The notes: a model not told the origin generated them from the letters alone. A DNA stretch of 64,000 bases from Paralcaligenes sp. KSB-10 (GCF_021266465.1 NZ_CP089848.1:1116001-1180000); one strand, 5' to 3'. Shown: positions 19,222-29,795, counted from the stretch's first letter. Numbers and translations: made by a program.

Positions 19222-20466
19222 TTAACCGCTGCTGCCTGTATTGAACAGACTGGTGCCCTGGATCTGCTTGAACGCCAGCGAAGCCGCCTGAAGCGCGGAC
19301 TGACGCAACTGCAACTGCGTGGTGGCGCTGTAGTAATCGACATTCTCGAGCGTGGACAGCTGGCTGGCGTAGCCCAGCCCGCGCGCCGTGCCATTCGCAT
19401 TCAGGGCATCGATTTCGTTCATGCGCGAACCCACCGAGGCGCGCACGGTCAATAGATTGTCGTAGCTGGCATTGAATTTCTGTATCGCGGTGGACAGCGA
19501 ATTACCCAGATTGGCACTGGCCGTATCGTTCCCATTGACGGGCTTATTGAGCGCCGTGATCATGTCGTCGAGCGTGCCGAATACATCCAGATTGCCGGCA
19601 TTGCCGGGGCTGACCGTAAACGTGTCGCCCGGCTTGGGGTCGCCCGAGAACTGCACTTGCACGCCACCGGTCAAGTCCAGCACGGTGCCGCCCGCCTGAT
19701 AGGGAAATGTAGCGCTGCTTGTCACGCCTGTTGTCGCATCTGTTGTATCGACCTGGTACTGAAGCGGCGATCCGGCGCTGAAGGTAATCTTGAAAGAATT
19801 CCCCACATTCGATCCCGCGGGATTGGTAATCGTGGGCGTATTGATCTGTGCCGTACCCGTGTTGGCGGGATCCCCTGTGGTTACATAAACCCTCATACCC
19901 GGCACAGCACGCGCAAAAATATCGGACCCTACATCGCTGCCCGCCATCTGCCGGGTTGGATCGATTTGAATCAAGCGTTGATTGGTATCGCCTGTATAGG
20001 TGACTTTGCCTGTGACCGGATCGGTCACATACGGCATGGTATCGCCCTTGAAGCCGGAGAACATATATTGGCCGTTGCCGTCGGTGCTGTTCGCCAGACC
20101 CAGCAGGCTGGCCTTGGCCTCGGTCAGGACATTGGCCAGCGTTGCACGATCGGCATCCGACAAAGTTCCATTGCCTGCCTGGATCAGCTGGGTCTTGATA
20201 TTCTGCATCAAGGTGGTCGCGGAACCCAGGACATTGTCTTCGGTTCCCAGGTTTTGCGTGGCCACGCCGCGATTATCGGCAAAGCGCTGATTAAGCGTCT
20301 GCGACTGCGCAATATTGATGGCTTGCGCCGCCCCCAGAGGATCGTCGGCCGGCGTCACCATGCGTTGCCCGCTGGCAATCTGCTGATATATATGCATCAG
20401 ATCGGCCTGCTGGGCGTTAATGGAATTCAGCCCGGTCTGAAAAAATTGGCTGGAGCTAATACGCAT
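19222..20466 (-). CDS. flgL: Flagellar hook-filament junction protein FlgL
   Basis: FlgL (414 aa, HAP3) is the junction layer next to flagellin. The N-terminus [20 protein letters not shown] and the helices following ([18 protein letters not shown]) are flagellin-like; the C-terminal helix carries [20 protein letters not shown]. It lies 49 nt downstream of flgK and is probably co-transcribed from the sigma-28 promoter ahead of flgK. Confidence 0.96.
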   Translation of the reverse strand: MRISSSQFFQTGLNSINAQQADLMHIYQQIASGQRMVTPADDPLGAAQAINIAQSQTLNQRFADNRGVATQNLGTEDNVLGSATTLMQNIKTQLIQAGNGTLSDADRATLANVLTEAKASLLGLANSTDGNGQYMFSGFKGDTMPYVTDPVTGKVTYTGDTNQRLIQIDPTRQMAGSDVGSDIFARAVPGMRVYVTTGDPANTGTAQINTPTITNPAGSNVGNSFKITFSAGSPLQYQVDTTDATTGVTSSATFPYQAGGTVLDLTGGVQVQFSGDPKPGDTFTVSPGNAGNLDVFGTLDDMITALNKPVNGNDTASANLGNSLSTAIQKFNASYDNLLTVRASVGSRMNEIDALNANGTARGLGYASQLSTLENVDYYSATTQLQLRQSALQAASLAFKQIQGTSLFNTGSSG

Positions 20467-20515
20467 GGCGAAATCCTGAAAGAAAATTTATGTGCAACAC
20501 TGCGAGCCTGCCAGG

Positions 20516-22189
20516 CTAGCGACCCATGGTCAGCAATGTGTCGAACAATTTCGAACTGACGTCGATCAGACGCGAGGCCGCCTGGAACTGCTGCTGATAA
20601 TTATCGAGATTGACATACTCTTCATTCAGATTGACGCCGGACACCGCTTGCTGGGCCGCATAGTTCTGCTGGATCAGCGTGTTCTGCGCTTTTGCGGAGG
20701 CCGCATTTTGCTGAGTCGCCACGGCAACCTGGTTGACGATCTGCGAATAGCCCTCGTTCAAGCTCATGGTGCCGCCGCCAAAAACCTTGCTTGTCTGCAG
20801 CTGTGCCAGCGCCAGAGCGTTGACGCCGTTGGCCGAGCCGCCGTTGGTATCGGCAGCCGCAATCTTGGCGGGATCGGTGATCTCGAGTTTCAAATCATCG
20901 GCTGTCGTGCGGGTGGGCTGTACCAGCCAGGAGTCGCCGGCTTGCGGCGTACCCGATACCGTAAGCTTCAGCCCCGGAACGCCGGCGTCGGTCGGCAGGG
21001 TGTCCAGCGTGGCGCTGCTTGCACCGACCTGTTTGCCATCCGGCAGACTGAATACCGAATAGTTGCTGCCGTCGTACTGCACTGTGTAATCGAGCCCGGC
21101 CAGCGCATTGGAATCGTTCGGAACCGCAAATGAAGCGGTAATCGTGGCGGAGCTTGGGTTATTGCTGTTTGATATGACCTTGGGCGTGCCCAGCTTGAAA
21201 AATTCCGTTCCAGCCGCCCCATTCAAATCCTTGCCGTTTTCATGCACAGCGTTGACGCCCATGGCCAGGCCCGCCGCCAACCTCCCGAGCTTATTCTGGG
21301 TCGCGTCAAGCGTCTGGCTGCGATAACTCAGCAAACCGCCCAGGCTACCACCGGTGATATCCTGCTCGGGCATTTCCACTGAGGTCATGGCACCGCCGGC
21401 GCCCGAAGGCACGCTATAGGCAACCACCGTGCGCGACGGATCTGCCGCCGACTGCACCGCCGTCAAGGGGAATACTGTATCGCCGCCCAGCAAAATCTGG
21501 CCATTGCCCACCGTGAGGCTGACATTGCCGTTCTGCTGCAGAACCTTGACATCGACGAGCTGGCTCAGATCGGACACCGCCTGGTCGCGCTGATCGAGCA
21601 GATCGTTGGGCGGTTGGCCCGAACTGCCGGCCAGCGCGCTGGAAATCTGATGATTCAAATCGCGTATGCGCTCGACATAGCTGTTGACCTGAGTAACCGT
21701 GGTGGTAATTTGCGTATTGACATCGTTGCGCTGCTGATTCAGGAAGGCATTGGCGCTATTGATATTAGTGGCCAGGCTGCCCGCCTGTCCCAGCATTTCC
21801 TGGCGAGCGGCGCTATCGGCCGGCGCCGACGCCACGGCTTGCACGCTGTCGAAAAAGTGTTGGATGGCCGGCGAAATGCCTACCGTACGATCGGCAAACA
21901 GATTGTTGATCTGGGTGATCTGGTTGCCATAGGAGGCCAGTGCCGCGCCCGTGGTTTGCGAATTGACCAACTGTTTGGCCAGGAAATTGTCATAAGAGCG
22001 GGTAACGCTATCGACCTGGACACCCCAGCCTATAAAGCCGTTGCCGGTATTGGCCGCTCCGGCCGTGGATACCAGCACCGTCTGGCGGTTGTAGCCGACG
22101 GTCGCCGCATTGTCGATATTGTGGCCCGCCGTTTGCAGGCGAACCTGCGCCGCTGTCAAACCCGAGAGACCAAGATTAGCCAAATTCAT
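20516..22189 (-). CDS. flgK: Flagellar hook-filament junction protein FlgK
   Basis: FlgK (557 aa, HAP1) is the first junction protein on the hook. The N-terminal rod/hook signature is present (MNLANLGLSGLTAAQVRLQT, NIDNAATVGYNRQ) and so is the C-terminal VNLNEEYVNLDNYQQQFQAA-type helix. The length is normal. Transcription probably starts from the sigma-28 promoter at 22254-22280, so it can be made late, together with filament proteins. Confidence 0.97.
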   Translation of the reverse strand: MNLANLGLSGLTAAQVRLQTAGHNIDNAATVGYNRQTVLVSTAGAANTGNGFIGWGVQVDSVTRSYDNFLAKQLVNSQTTGAALASYGNQITQINNLFADRTVGISPAIQHFFDSVQAVASAPADSAARQEMLGQAGSLATNINSANAFLNQQRNDVNTQITTTVTQVNSYVERIRDLNHQISSALAGSSGQPPNDLLDQRDQAVSDLSQLVDVKVLQQNGNVSLTVGNGQILLGGDTVFPLTAVQSAADPSRTVVAYSVPSGAGGAMTSVEMPEQDITGGSLGGLLSYRSQTLDATQNKLGRLAAGLAMGVNAVHENGKDLNGAAGTEFFKLGTPKVISNSNNPSSATITASFAVPNDSNALAGLDYTVQYDGSNYSVFSLPDGKQVGASSATLDTLPTDAGVPGLKLTVSGTPQAGDSWLVQPTRTTADDLKLEITDPAKIAAADTNGGSANGVNALALAQLQTSKVFGGGTMSLNEGYSQIVNQVAVATQQNAASAKAQNTLIQQNYAAQQAVSGVNLNEEYVNLDNYQQQFQAASRLIDVSSKLFDTLLTMGR

Positions 22190-22253
22190 GAACGAATTAC
22201 ACTCTTAAACAATGGGAGCAAGCTCCACGTGTGCGGGACAACCGTTTGATGTA

Positions 22254-22280
22254 TTTACGGCCAGAAAGCGAAAATGTTTA
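22254..22280 (-). promoter_or_regulatory. Sigma-28 (FliA) promoter for flgK-flgL
   Basis: Read on the reverse strand: TAAACATT (22280-22273), an 11-nt spacer, then GCCGTAAA (22261-22254). This matches the FliA consensus TAAAGTTT-N11-GCCGATAA at 6/8 and 6/8 with exact spacing, and lies 65 nt ahead of the flgK start in the flgJ-flgK gap. It is a sequence match only. Confidence 0.72.
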
Positions 22281-22313
22281 GCGCGCCCGGCCCGGCAAGC
22301 AGGAAAACACACC

Positions 22314-23282
22314 CTAGATCGCGCCGGCATTGAAATACCCCATGATCGAAATCAATTTCTTGGCATAATCGGGGTCGGTCGCATAGCCCGCGTCCTGGAT
22401 CTTCTGCGCAGCAACTTCGGCGCTGGGAGCGCTTACAACATCCTGATAACGCTGACTATTTCCTATCAGGCGAGCGTAGTCGGCAAACGATTCCGCATAC
22501 GAACTATAGGCCCGGAACGGCTGCATCACTTTCTTGGCCACTCCCCCCTCGTATTCGGTCGTCAGCACATTGACCACCTTGCCCTTCCAGCTGCCGCCGG
22601 CCTTGATGCCGAACAGGTTATAGCTCGGGCTGCCATCCGCCCCCTGAATTTCGCGCTTGCCCCAGCCTGATTCCAGCGCCGCCTGGCTCAGCATCAGCTT
22701 GAGCGGCACACCGTTCTGGCTGGCCGCCGCTTTCGCGGCGTCGGTCATGGCCGAGATGAAACTGCGTATGTGCTCAGGCGCTCCCTGGATTGCGGACAAG
22801 GCCGCGCCGGCGGCGGACTGCTTGCCCAGCATATCGATCAGGTCCGAAATGGACGACGCGACATTGGGGCGGTCCGGACCTACGCGGGACCGCAAGCCAG
22901 GTATCCGGGAGGCCGCCAGCTCGGGCGGCGTGGCCGAAGCCTGCTGTTGCGTGGCATTGCCGCCCCGTTGCGCGCTGATCTGGTTCAGCAGCGCCTGCGC
23001 CAGGCCTATCCCGGGATTGGACAGTTGCAACGCCGTTTGCTCGTCGCCCATGCTTTGCGCCATGCGCGTCTGCTCGCTGTCGAAAGGCCCGGACAAAGTG
23101 GATGCCTGGTGCGCCTGCTTGAGCAGCATCTGGATGAACATGGCCTCGAATTGCTGGGCCACCTTCTTGGTCGCATTCGCGTCGGCACCGCTCTGAACAT
23201 CGCGCTTGAGCGAGTTCAACTGGCTCATGTCGAAGATCGACATATCGTTGCCGGGGCGCGGGGTGTATTGAGTAAAAGCCAT
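22314..23282 (-). CDS. flgJ: Peptidoglycan hydrolase / rod cap FlgJ
   Basis: FlgJ (322 aa) caps the growing rod and opens the murein for it. The N-terminal rod-cap domain (VAQQFEAMFIQMLLKQAHQA) is followed by a linker and a C-terminal glucosaminidase domain with the catalytic-Glu motif ALESGWGKREI and YNLFGIKAG. The start is ATG 23282 (MAFTQYTP) with AGGAGCGGGGG before it; the upstream ATG at 23405 lies within flgI. It is a dual-domain FlgJ, as in beta- and gammaproteobacteria. Confidence 0.95.
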   Translation of the reverse strand: MAFTQYTPRPGNDMSIFDMSQLNSLKRDVQSGADANATKKVAQQFEAMFIQMLLKQAHQASTLSGPFDSEQTRMAQSMGDEQTALQLSNPGIGLAQALLNQISAQRGGNATQQQASATPPELAASRIPGLRSRVGPDRPNVASSISDLIDMLGKQSAAGAALSAIQGAPEHIRSFISAMTDAAKAAASQNGVPLKLMLSQAALESGWGKREIQGADGSPSYNLFGIKAGGSWKGKVVNVLTTEYEGGVAKKVMQPFRAYSSYAESFADYARLIGNSQRYQDVVSAPSAEVAAQKIQDAGYATDPDYAKKLISIMGYFNAGAI

Positions 23283-23295
23283 AGAACCCCCGCTC

Positions 23296-24441
23296 CTATA
23301 TGATTTCCAGGTCGGCGCGCAAGGCGCCCGCGCTCTTGAGGGTCTGCAGAATCGACAACAGATCCTGCGGTGTCGCTCCCAGAGCGTTGAGTGCCTTGAC
23401 GACATCGGCCAGATTGGCGCTGGTGCGCACCCGCTTGATGCTGCCCTTGTCGGAGCGCATCTCGATCTGGGTGCTGGGCGTCACCACCGTCTGCCCGCCG
23501 GCAAAAGGCGTAGTGGGCTGGCTGACCTGTGCCTGCTGGCTGATCACCACCGACAGATTGCCGTAGGCAATGGCCGCTTCGTCGATGGTTACCGTCCGGT
23601 TCATCACAACCGAGCCGGTGCGCGCATTGATAATGACTTTGGCGCGAGCCGGCGGCAGATTGACCTGTACATTCTCGACCTGTGAAAGAAACACGGCCTG
23701 GTTCGACGCATCGACAGGGCCTCGCAACTGCACTACCCGGCCATCGATGGCACGCGCCACACCCGGCCCAAAGGCCCGATTCAAGGCCGTAACCACGCTC
23801 TGCGTCACGCCGAAATCAGTGGTATTCATCTCGAGATTGATCTCGCCATTGCGCGCAAACGCGGTAGGCACGCTGCGCTCGACGATCGCGCCGTTGGTGA
23901 TGATGCCGCCATTGAGCTGATTGACCTGGACGCTTGAGCCGCCTGCCTGCGCGCCCGCCCCGCCCACCAGCAAATTGCCCTGGGCCATGGCGTACACCTG
24001 GCCATTGGCCCCCTTCAACGGCGTCATGAGCAAAGTGCCGCCGCGCAGGCTCTTGGCATTGCCCATGGACGACACGACCACATCCACCGTCTGGCCCGGC
24101 CTGGAAAAAGCCGGCAGCCGCGCGGTTACCATGACGGCGGCCACATTCTTAACCTGCATATTGGTGCCCTGGGGCATGGTGACACCCAACTGCGACAGCA
24201 TGTTCGTCAGGCTTTGCTGGGTAAACGGCGTCTGGCGAACCTGATCGCCGCTGCCGTCCAGGCCCACCACCAAACCGTAGCCAATCAGCTGGTTCGCACG
24301 CACCCCCTGGATCGATGCCAGATCCTTGATCCGCTCGGCATGCGCGGCGCTCAGGGACAGCAGCAGCGCGGCAGCCAGCACTGCGCACTGTCTCCAGAGA
24401 CGCGGCCTGGCGGAACAAGGGAATGTGAAGATCGGCATCAT
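23296..24441 (-). CDS. flgI: Flagellar P-ring protein FlgI
   Basis: FlgI (381 aa) forms the periplasmic P ring. A Sec signal peptide ([16 protein letters not shown]) is followed by the conserved start of the mature protein ([20 protein letters not shown] in part) and GLDGSGDQ. The start is one of two adjacent ATGs (24441 or 24438), 2 nt from the flgH stop, so coupling is likely. Confidence 0.97.
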   Translation of the reverse strand: MMPIFTFPCSARPRLWRQCAVLAAALLLSLSAAHAERIKDLASIQGVRANQLIGYGLVVGLDGSGDQVRQTPFTQQSLTNMLSQLGVTMPQGTNMQVKNVAAVMVTARLPAFSRPGQTVDVVVSSMGNAKSLRGGTLLMTPLKGANGQVYAMAQGNLLVGGAGAQAGGSSVQVNQLNGGIITNGAIVERSVPTAFARNGEINLEMNTTDFGVTQSVVTALNRAFGPGVARAIDGRVVQLRGPVDASNQAVFLSQVENVQVNLPPARAKVIINARTGSVVMNRTVTIDEAAIAYGNLSVVISQQAQVSQPTTPFAGGQTVVTPSTQIEMRSDKGSIKRVRTSANLADVVKALNALGATPQDLLSILQTLKSAGALRADLEII

Positions 24442-24442
24442 G

Positions 24443-25129
24443 TCAGAACGGTGAAATATTCAGGAAAAAGCGCTGCAGCCAGCCCATGGTTTGAACTTCG
24501 TCCATAGTGCCTTTGCTGCGGTATTCAATGCGCGCATCGGCCACCTGCGTTGAGGGAACTGTGTTCGATCCGGTAATCGAGCGTGGGTCCACCACACCCG
24601 AAAAACGGATGTACTCGCTGCCCCGATTGATGGCTATCTGCTTTTCGCCGGCAATCTGCAGGTTGCCGTTGGGCAGCACGCCGATGACCGTGGTCGTCAA
24701 GGTGCCCGAGAAGGTATTGTCGGCGCTGCTCGATCCCTTTCCGCTGGCCTTGTTGGCGCCCGATGCATCCAGGTTCTGCTTGGCCCCCAATTCGCTGGGC
24801 AGGAAGCTGGGTACTACCGTCATGCCCACCGTGGCGCTGCCGGAGCGATCCGTCGACGTCGCCACATTCTTGGCCGCATTGGTTTTTTCCTGGATCACGA
24901 TCGTGACGATATCGCCTACGTTGCGTGGGCGCCGGTCCTCGAACAAGGGGTAGTTGCCGTACGCGGTAGGCTGGTAGATCGAACCGTTCTCTTCCGGAAT
25001 CGGCTGGGGTATTGGCGGCCGCGCCGTCAGGGGCCCTGTCACCACGGGTTCGGGCGGAATCAGGGCACAACCTGACAACACCGCCATCACGCAGCAGCAC
25101 AGGCCGGAAAAAAAGCGATGTTGCATCAT
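24443..25129 (-). CDS. flgH: Flagellar L-ring lipoprotein FlgH
   Basis: FlgH (228 aa) forms the outer-membrane L ring. A lipoprotein signal is visible (MAVLSGC lipobox, Cys near residue 21). Family motifs are [15 protein letters not shown] and [17 protein letters not shown], with the C-terminal [14 protein letters not shown]. The start overlaps the flgG stop by 1 nt (TAATG). Confidence 0.96.
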   Translation of the reverse strand: MMQHRFFSGLCCCVMAVLSGCALIPPEPVVTGPLTARPPIPQPIPEENGSIYQPTAYGNYPLFEDRRPRNVGDIVTIVIQEKTNAAKNVATSTDRSGSATVGMTVVPSFLPSELGAKQNLDASGANKASGKGSSSADNTFSGTLTTTVIGVLPNGNLQIAGEKQIAINRGSEYIRFSGVVDPRSITGSNTVPSTQVADARIEYRSKGTMDEVQTMGWLQRFFLNISPF

Positions 25130-25914
25130 TAAAGTTGGGTCAGGCGCGCAAGCATTTGGTCGGAAGTCTGGACGGCCTTGCTGTTCATTTCATAAGAGCG
25201 CTGCGTCGTAATCATATTGACCAGTTCTTCAGCCACATTCACATTGGACGATTCCACATATTGCTGCATGACCAGCCCGGCGCCGTTCAGCCCCGGCTGG
25301 GAGAAGTTGGCCGGACCCGAGGCGTCGGTTTCGACGTACAGATTCTCGCCCATGCTTTGCAGGCCGGTGGGATTGATAAACGTGGAAAGCTGCAATTGGC
25401 CGATCTGCACATTGGTGCCCACAGCGCCAGGCTGGGTGACCGATACCGTGCCGTCGCGCGCAATGGTCACAGTCAGCGCATTATCCGGAATATTGATGGG
25501 CGGCTGTATCGGATACCCGCCGGCCGTCACCAGCTGGCCGTTCTGGTCGACCTGCAGGCTGCCGTTGCGCGTATAGGAAAAAGTGCCGTCGGGCATCTGT
25601 ACCTGCAGAAACCCCTTGCCCTGGATCGCAATGTCCATGGAGTTGCCGGTGTTCTTCATATTGCCTTGCGTATGAATGCGCTCGGTCGCCACCGTACGCA
25701 CCCCGGTCCCGACCTGCAAGCCCGAAGGCAACTGATTGGCCGCGCCCACCTGGGCGCCCGGCTGACGCACGGTCTGATACATCAGGTCTTCGAAAATCGC
25801 ACGGGTCTGCTTGAACCCATCGGTATTGACGTTGGCCAGGTTATTGGAGATCACATCCATATTGGTCTGCTGTGCCTCGAGACCTGTTTTGGCGATCCAT
25901 AGTGAACGTATCAT
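25129..25914 (-). CDS. flgG: Flagellar distal rod protein FlgG
   Basis: FlgG (261 aa) is the distal rod. The N-terminus ([20 protein letters not shown], then [16 protein letters not shown]) carries the rod/hook family ANVNT signature; the C-terminus has [20 protein letters not shown] (here AEELVN). Length 261 is standard. It is part of the flgB-flgJ operon. Confidence 0.97.
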   Translation of the reverse strand: MIRSLWIAKTGLEAQQTNMDVISNNLANVNTDGFKQTRAIFEDLMYQTVRQPGAQVGAANQLPSGLQVGTGVRTVATERIHTQGNMKNTGNSMDIAIQGKGFLQVQMPDGTFSYTRNGSLQVDQNGQLVTAGGYPIQPPINIPDNALTVTIARDGTVSVTQPGAVGTNVQIGQLQLSTFINPTGLQSMGENLYVETDASGPANFSQPGLNGAGLVMQQYVESSNVNVAEELVNMITTQRSYEMNSKAVQTSDQMLARLTQL

Positions 25915-25931
25915 GTGTATTCCTTTTTACC

Positions 25932-26684
25932 TTAGCCGTTGACCGACAAGATCGAATTGCCCTTGTCTTCGTTGGTGCTGGCGTCGCCGATGACTTTCAT
26001 TTGCATCTCGAAGCGCCGCGCATTGCTGATCATGCCCACCATGGCTTCAGCCGGGCTGACATTGCTTTTTTCCACAAATCCCGGCACCACCCGTACATTG
26101 GGATCGGCCTGCGCGACGGGCGGCTGGCCCGCGGCCATGCGAAACAGGCCGTCCCCGCCGCGCTCCAGGCTGGCGGCAGGCGGATTGACCAGCTTCAATT
26201 GAGCGACAATCTGCAGATCCTTGGGGGTATCGCCCGCACCCAGCACGTTTACATAGCCGTCGGCGGAAAACGTCAAGGTGCCGCGATCCGGTATATTGAT
26301 CGGCCCGCCTCCGGTCGACAGCACCGGCTGCCCCTGCTGGGTAACCAGTATGCCTTGCGCATTGACGGCCAGTTCGCCGTCGCGGGTGTAGGCCTCGCCA
26401 GTCGGCGTCTGCACACTGAGCCAACCGTCGCCGCTCACCGCCAGATCCAGGGGGCTGCCGGTTTCCTGCATGGTTCCCTGGCGAAAATTGCTGGACGGGG
26501 TCGAGGTGACCGTCGTCACCCGGGTCGGCAAGCCCTGTTCGCCGACCACCGGCACCGAACGGTAAACCGCCAATTGCTCGCGAAAGCCGGTCGTGCTGAC
26601 GTTGGCCAGATTGTTGCTGATCACCGACTGCTGTTCGAGCACCCGGGAGGCCCCGCTCATGGCGGTATAAACGACGCGATCCAT
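25932..26684 (-). CDS. flgF: Flagellar proximal rod protein FlgF
   Basis: FlgF (250 aa) is a proximal rod subunit. The N-terminal signature is MDRVVYTAMSGASRVLEQQS with SNNLANVSTTGFR; the C-terminus has EAMVGMISNARRFEMQMKVI. It lies between flgE and flgG in the normal order. Confidence 0.96.
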   Translation of the reverse strand: MDRVVYTAMSGASRVLEQQSVISNNLANVSTTGFREQLAVYRSVPVVGEQGLPTRVTTVTSTPSSNFRQGTMQETGSPLDLAVSGDGWLSVQTPTGEAYTRDGELAVNAQGILVTQQGQPVLSTGGGPINIPDRGTLTFSADGYVNVLGAGDTPKDLQIVAQLKLVNPPAASLERGGDGLFRMAAGQPPVAQADPNVRVVPGFVEKSNVSPAEAMVGMISNARRFEMQMKVIGDASTNEDKGNSILSVNG

Positions 26685-26695
26685 GACCGGGCGCC

Positions 26696-27922
26696 TTACA
26701 GCCCTGTAATCAGAGTCTGCATGATCTGATCCTGGGTTTTAATGGTTTGCGCGTTGGCCTGATAGGTGCGCTGCGCAATAATCATTTTGACGAGTTCCTT
26801 GCTCATGTCCACATTGGAGCCTTCCACCGACTGGCCCTTGATCGAGGCCAGGCCGTTGGAGCCGGGACGACCGAGTATCGCCTGGCCTGAAGCCGAGGTT
26901 TCGATCCAGGCATTGCCGCCGACTGGCTGCAGGCCCTGCAGATTATTGAAATTGGCAAGGGCCAGGGAACCGAGCGACTGTGTTTGGCCGTTGGTATAGC
27001 TGGCCACAATGGAGCCATCGGCTCCGATCGACATGCTGGCATATTCACCGGAAGCGTAGCCGTTCGGCGTGAAGTTGGCGGCAAAAGCACCGCCGAACTG
27101 AGTGGTGCCGGTGTAGTCGACGGCGATGGCCAAGGCCGCCGCGGGCGAGCCTGCGCCCCCTGGCGCGGCAATAGACAGATTGACCACCGGCGGCGCCGAC
27201 GTCAGGCGGCCGGAATCATCGAACAACATTTTTGTTGCCCCGGCGGGAGAGGTAATCGTGGCACCATCCAGCCTGTAGTACACATCCCACTGGCTTTGCG
27301 CCGGCGGCCCCGCCGTCGGGGCGCGTTTGGCAAAATACTGGGTCAGTTGGTGCTGATTGCCCAGCGAGTCATAGACCGTGATCGGCAAAACATGGGTGTA
27401 CGAGCCCGAAACGGCGGGATTGAACGGTGTGATAGCCGGATCGATGACCGCGGCGTTGGCGTCGAGATTGGCCTGGGTGGTGGTGGTAGACGTTGCGGTG
27501 GGGGAGATATTGCCGACGGGCACCTTGATGGGCTGCAGGTCGGTCGCGCTGCCGCCGGCCGGGTATCCGGTCAGGCGCTGCCCTTGCGCATTGACAATGT
27601 AGTTATCCTTGTCGGCATGGAACTGGCCATTGCGCGAATAGAGCACCTGCCCGCTGGGATCCTGCAAGCGAAACAAGCCATTGGCCCCATCGATGGCGAT
27701 ATCGAACTGGTTGCCCGTACCGGTGACGGAACCAATACTAAAGTCCTGGTTGATGCCGGACACCTGCACGCCCAGCCCGACACGTGAATTGGCATAGACG
27801 TCGGCAAACGTGGCCGAGCCCGACTTGAAGCCGACCGTACCCGAGTTGGCGATATTGTTGCCGATCACATCCAAATCCTGCGCGGCGGCATTCAGTCCGC
27901 TTAAACCTTGTCCGAAACCCAT
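26696..27922 (-). CDS. flgE: Flagellar hook protein FlgE
   Basis: FlgE (408 aa) is the hook subunit. The start MGFGQGLSGLNAAAQDLDVI and NNIANSGTVGFK are typical, with the C-terminal MSKELVKMIIAQRTYQANAQ. GAGGTAGATC precedes the ATG. The central region is a variable surface-exposed domain. Confidence 0.97.
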   Translation of the reverse strand: MGFGQGLSGLNAAAQDLDVIGNNIANSGTVGFKSGSATFADVYANSRVGLGVQVSGINQDFSIGSVTGTGNQFDIAIDGANGLFRLQDPSGQVLYSRNGQFHADKDNYIVNAQGQRLTGYPAGGSATDLQPIKVPVGNISPTATSTTTTQANLDANAAVIDPAITPFNPAVSGSYTHVLPITVYDSLGNQHQLTQYFAKRAPTAGPPAQSQWDVYYRLDGATITSPAGATKMLFDDSGRLTSAPPVVNLSIAAPGGAGSPAAALAIAVDYTGTTQFGGAFAANFTPNGYASGEYASMSIGADGSIVASYTNGQTQSLGSLALANFNNLQGLQPVGGNAWIETSASGQAILGRPGSNGLASIKGQSVEGSNVDMSKELVKMIIAQRTYQANAQTIKTQDQIMQTLITGL

Positions 27923-27998
27923 GATCTACCTCGTTGAAATTTAGTGTATTCGTGTGAAATGACAGCGATGCGCGCCGCCCCTGAATTTGTTGCCACCG

Positions 27999-28706
27999 CT
28001 ACGACATGATTTTCTTGATGTCCGATAAAGCAAAGGATCCTGTCAGCCCGAGATCCACGCGCAGGCCGGTCGAGGCGTAGGACACGCTGCCCACCGTACC
28101 GGAAGTCAGGGCGCTGACCGAAACCGGCTTGGAATCGGCATCGCTGGCAGCCACCTGGACGGTATACGCGCCATCGGGCAATGCAAGGCCGCCGTCGCCC
28201 TTGCCGTCCCATTGCAGGGACAATATGCCGGCCGGCTGCGCGCCGAGATCGATTTGCCGCACCGCCTTGCCGCCCGAATCGAGAATCGTGGCGGTCACGT
28301 GCGTTGCCGGAGAAATGACATCGATGCCGAATGGAGTCGTCTGCTTGACCGTGGGATTGGCCGGATCGCTGCCCAGCGATATTTTGGAACCCGGCACCAG
28401 CACGTTTTTACCAATCAAGCCGGCGGCCTGCATGGACTGGGACACATCCATTTGCCCCGACAAGGCCAGCAAGGTGTTGTTGAGCTGGTTGATGCCATTG
28501 ACCGTCGACAGCTGCGCGATTTGCGAGGTGACCTGGGCGTTGTCCATGGGATTCAGGGGATCCTGGTTCTGCAACTGGGTGACCAGCAAGGTAAGAAACT
28601 GGCCCTGCGTATCGGCGGTCAGACTCTGGGTATTGGCATTGGCCGCGGCCAATGCCGCCGCTGTTGCATCGGTTGAATTCGTTGCTGACGTATTGGTAAC
28701 GGTCAT
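27999..28706 (-). CDS. flgD: Flagellar hook assembly (cap) protein FlgD
   Basis: FlgD (235 aa) is the scaffold cap for hook growth. The N-terminal export/cap region has FLTLLVTQLQNQDPLNPMDN, the hallmark of FlgD; the rest is the FlgD Ig-like/Tudor part (SLQWDGKGDGGLALPDGAYT). The start is ATG 28706, with CGGAG about 9 nt upstream; the longer frame to 28742 has no support. Confidence 0.95.
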   Translation of the reverse strand: MTVTNTSATNSTDATAAALAAANANTQSLTADTQGQFLTLLVTQLQNQDPLNPMDNAQVTSQIAQLSTVNGINQLNNTLLALSGQMDVSQSMQAAGLIGKNVLVPGSKISLGSDPANPTVKQTTPFGIDVISPATHVTATILDSGGKAVRQIDLGAQPAGILSLQWDGKGDGGLALPDGAYTVQVAASDADSKPVSVSALTSGTVGSVSYASTGLRVDLGLTGSFALSDIKKIMS

Positions 28707-28753
28707 TACAAAAGACTCCGTAAAAAATTTCGCGCGGCGCAAGCGAACACGAG

Positions 28754-29170
28754 TTATTGTCCGATGGCAAGCGTCTTGAGCATCAGGCTTTTGGCGGTAT
28801 TGATGACTTCGACATTGGCCTGGTACGAACGCGAAGCGGAGATCATATTGACGGTTTCCGCCACCACGTCGACGTTGGGCATGGTGACGTAGCCATCGGC
28901 ATTGGCAAACGGGTTTTTCGGATCGTATTGCATGCGCGGCGGCGCCGAGCTTTCCACGACTCCCGCCACCTTGACGCCCCCGATGGACTGCGTGTAAGGC
29001 TGGCCAGGCTCGGGCGTCATTTGAAACACCACCTGACGCGCCTTGTACGGCTGGCCATCGGGACCCACGACGCTATCGGCGTTGGCCATATTGCTGGCCG
29101 AGACGTTCATGCGCTGCGATTGGGCCGTCAGGGCCGATCCCGCAATCTGGAAAATACTCATGGTAGACAT
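28754..29170 (-). CDS. flgC: Flagellar proximal rod protein FlgC
   Basis: FlgC (138 aa) is a proximal rod subunit with SNMANADSV near the N-terminus and [20 protein letters not shown] at the C-terminus. The ATG at 29170 has AAGGAAAC before it; an in-frame ATG at 29161 ([11 protein letters not shown]) also matches family starts. Confidence 0.96.
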   Translation of the reverse strand: MSTMSIFQIAGSALTAQSQRMNVSASNMANADSVVGPDGQPYKARQVVFQMTPEPGQPYTQSIGGVKVAGVVESSAPPRMQYDPKNPFANADGYVTMPNVDVVAETVNMISASRSYQANVEVINTAKSLMLKTLAIGQ

Positions 29171-29187
29171 CGGGTTTCCTTTGGCCC

Positions 29188-29595
29188 TTATTGCTGCAGG
29201 GCGGCCATCATGGTTTTTACGCGCTGCGAGATCAGAGTCAGGTCGCTTTGATAACGCAGGGTGTTATCGGCAAACTGCACGCGTTCGACATTCATGTCCA
29301 CGGTATTGCCGTCGAGGCTGGGCTGCAGAGGCTGGCGATACAATAAGTCGGCCGGATCGGGGCTGACCGCCTTGGCGGGTATATGCCGCGGAGACGTCAG
29401 CGTAAGCTGTGTGTCCGGCAGGCGCATTTGATCTCCCATGGCGCCCTGCAGGGCGGCCTTGAAATCGAAATCGCGCGCCTTGTAGTTGGGCGTATCGGCA
29501 TTGGCGATATTCGAGGCCAGCACTTCCTGGCGCTGCTGCCGCAAATTGATGGCGGTTTGATAAAAGCTGAAATCCTGGTTAAGGCGATCGATCAT
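29188..29595 (-). CDS. flgB: Flagellar proximal rod protein FlgB
   Basis: FlgB (135 aa) is the first gene of the flgBCDEFGHIJ operon. [40 protein letters not shown] (in pieces) and the C-terminal [17 protein letters not shown] are standard. The start is ATG 29595; the longer frame to 29631 begins with unrelated residues. Confidence 0.95.
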   Translation of the reverse strand: MIDRLNQDFSFYQTAINLRQQRQEVLASNIANADTPNYKARDFDFKAALQGAMGDQMRLPDTQLTLTSPRHIPAKAVSPDPADLLYRQPLQPSLDGNTVDMNVERVQFADNTLRYQSDLTLISQRVKTMMAALQQ

Positions 29596-29688
29596 TGGCG
29601 GCTCGATAAGTATTTGGAATCTGCCCCGCAAGCCGCGGCTGGAGGGTCGGCTAGCATGACCCCGCGGAGCGGTATCCGGGCTTTATCA

Positions 29689-29729
29689 CATGGCACATAG
29701 TAAGGTCGCGAGCCATGGCATAAAGTAAG
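29689..29729. promoter_or_regulatory. Two 16-bp direct repeats in the flgB/flgA divergent region
   Basis: CATGGCACATAGTAAG (29689-29704) and CATGGCATAAAGTAAG (29714-29729) match at 14/16 with a 25-bp period. The 200-bp gap must hold the divergent class 2 promoters of flgB-J and flgA. The shared ATGGCA followed by A/T-rich bases resembles the FlhDC half-site of E. coli (AATGGCAGAAATAGCG), but there the halves are inverted. FlhDC binding is an inference. Confidence 0.5.
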
Positions 29730-29795
29730 AAACAAACCGCAATTTATCGCCCAATTCCAGCGATGCAGGCGGCGCATCCTCTATAAAATATCGAT

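Noticed and set aside
29721-29747. TAAAGTAA upstream of flgA as a possible sigma-28 -35
   Set aside because: After an 11-nt spacer the -10 position reads CAATTTAT, far from GCCGATAA; flgA is expected to be class 2.
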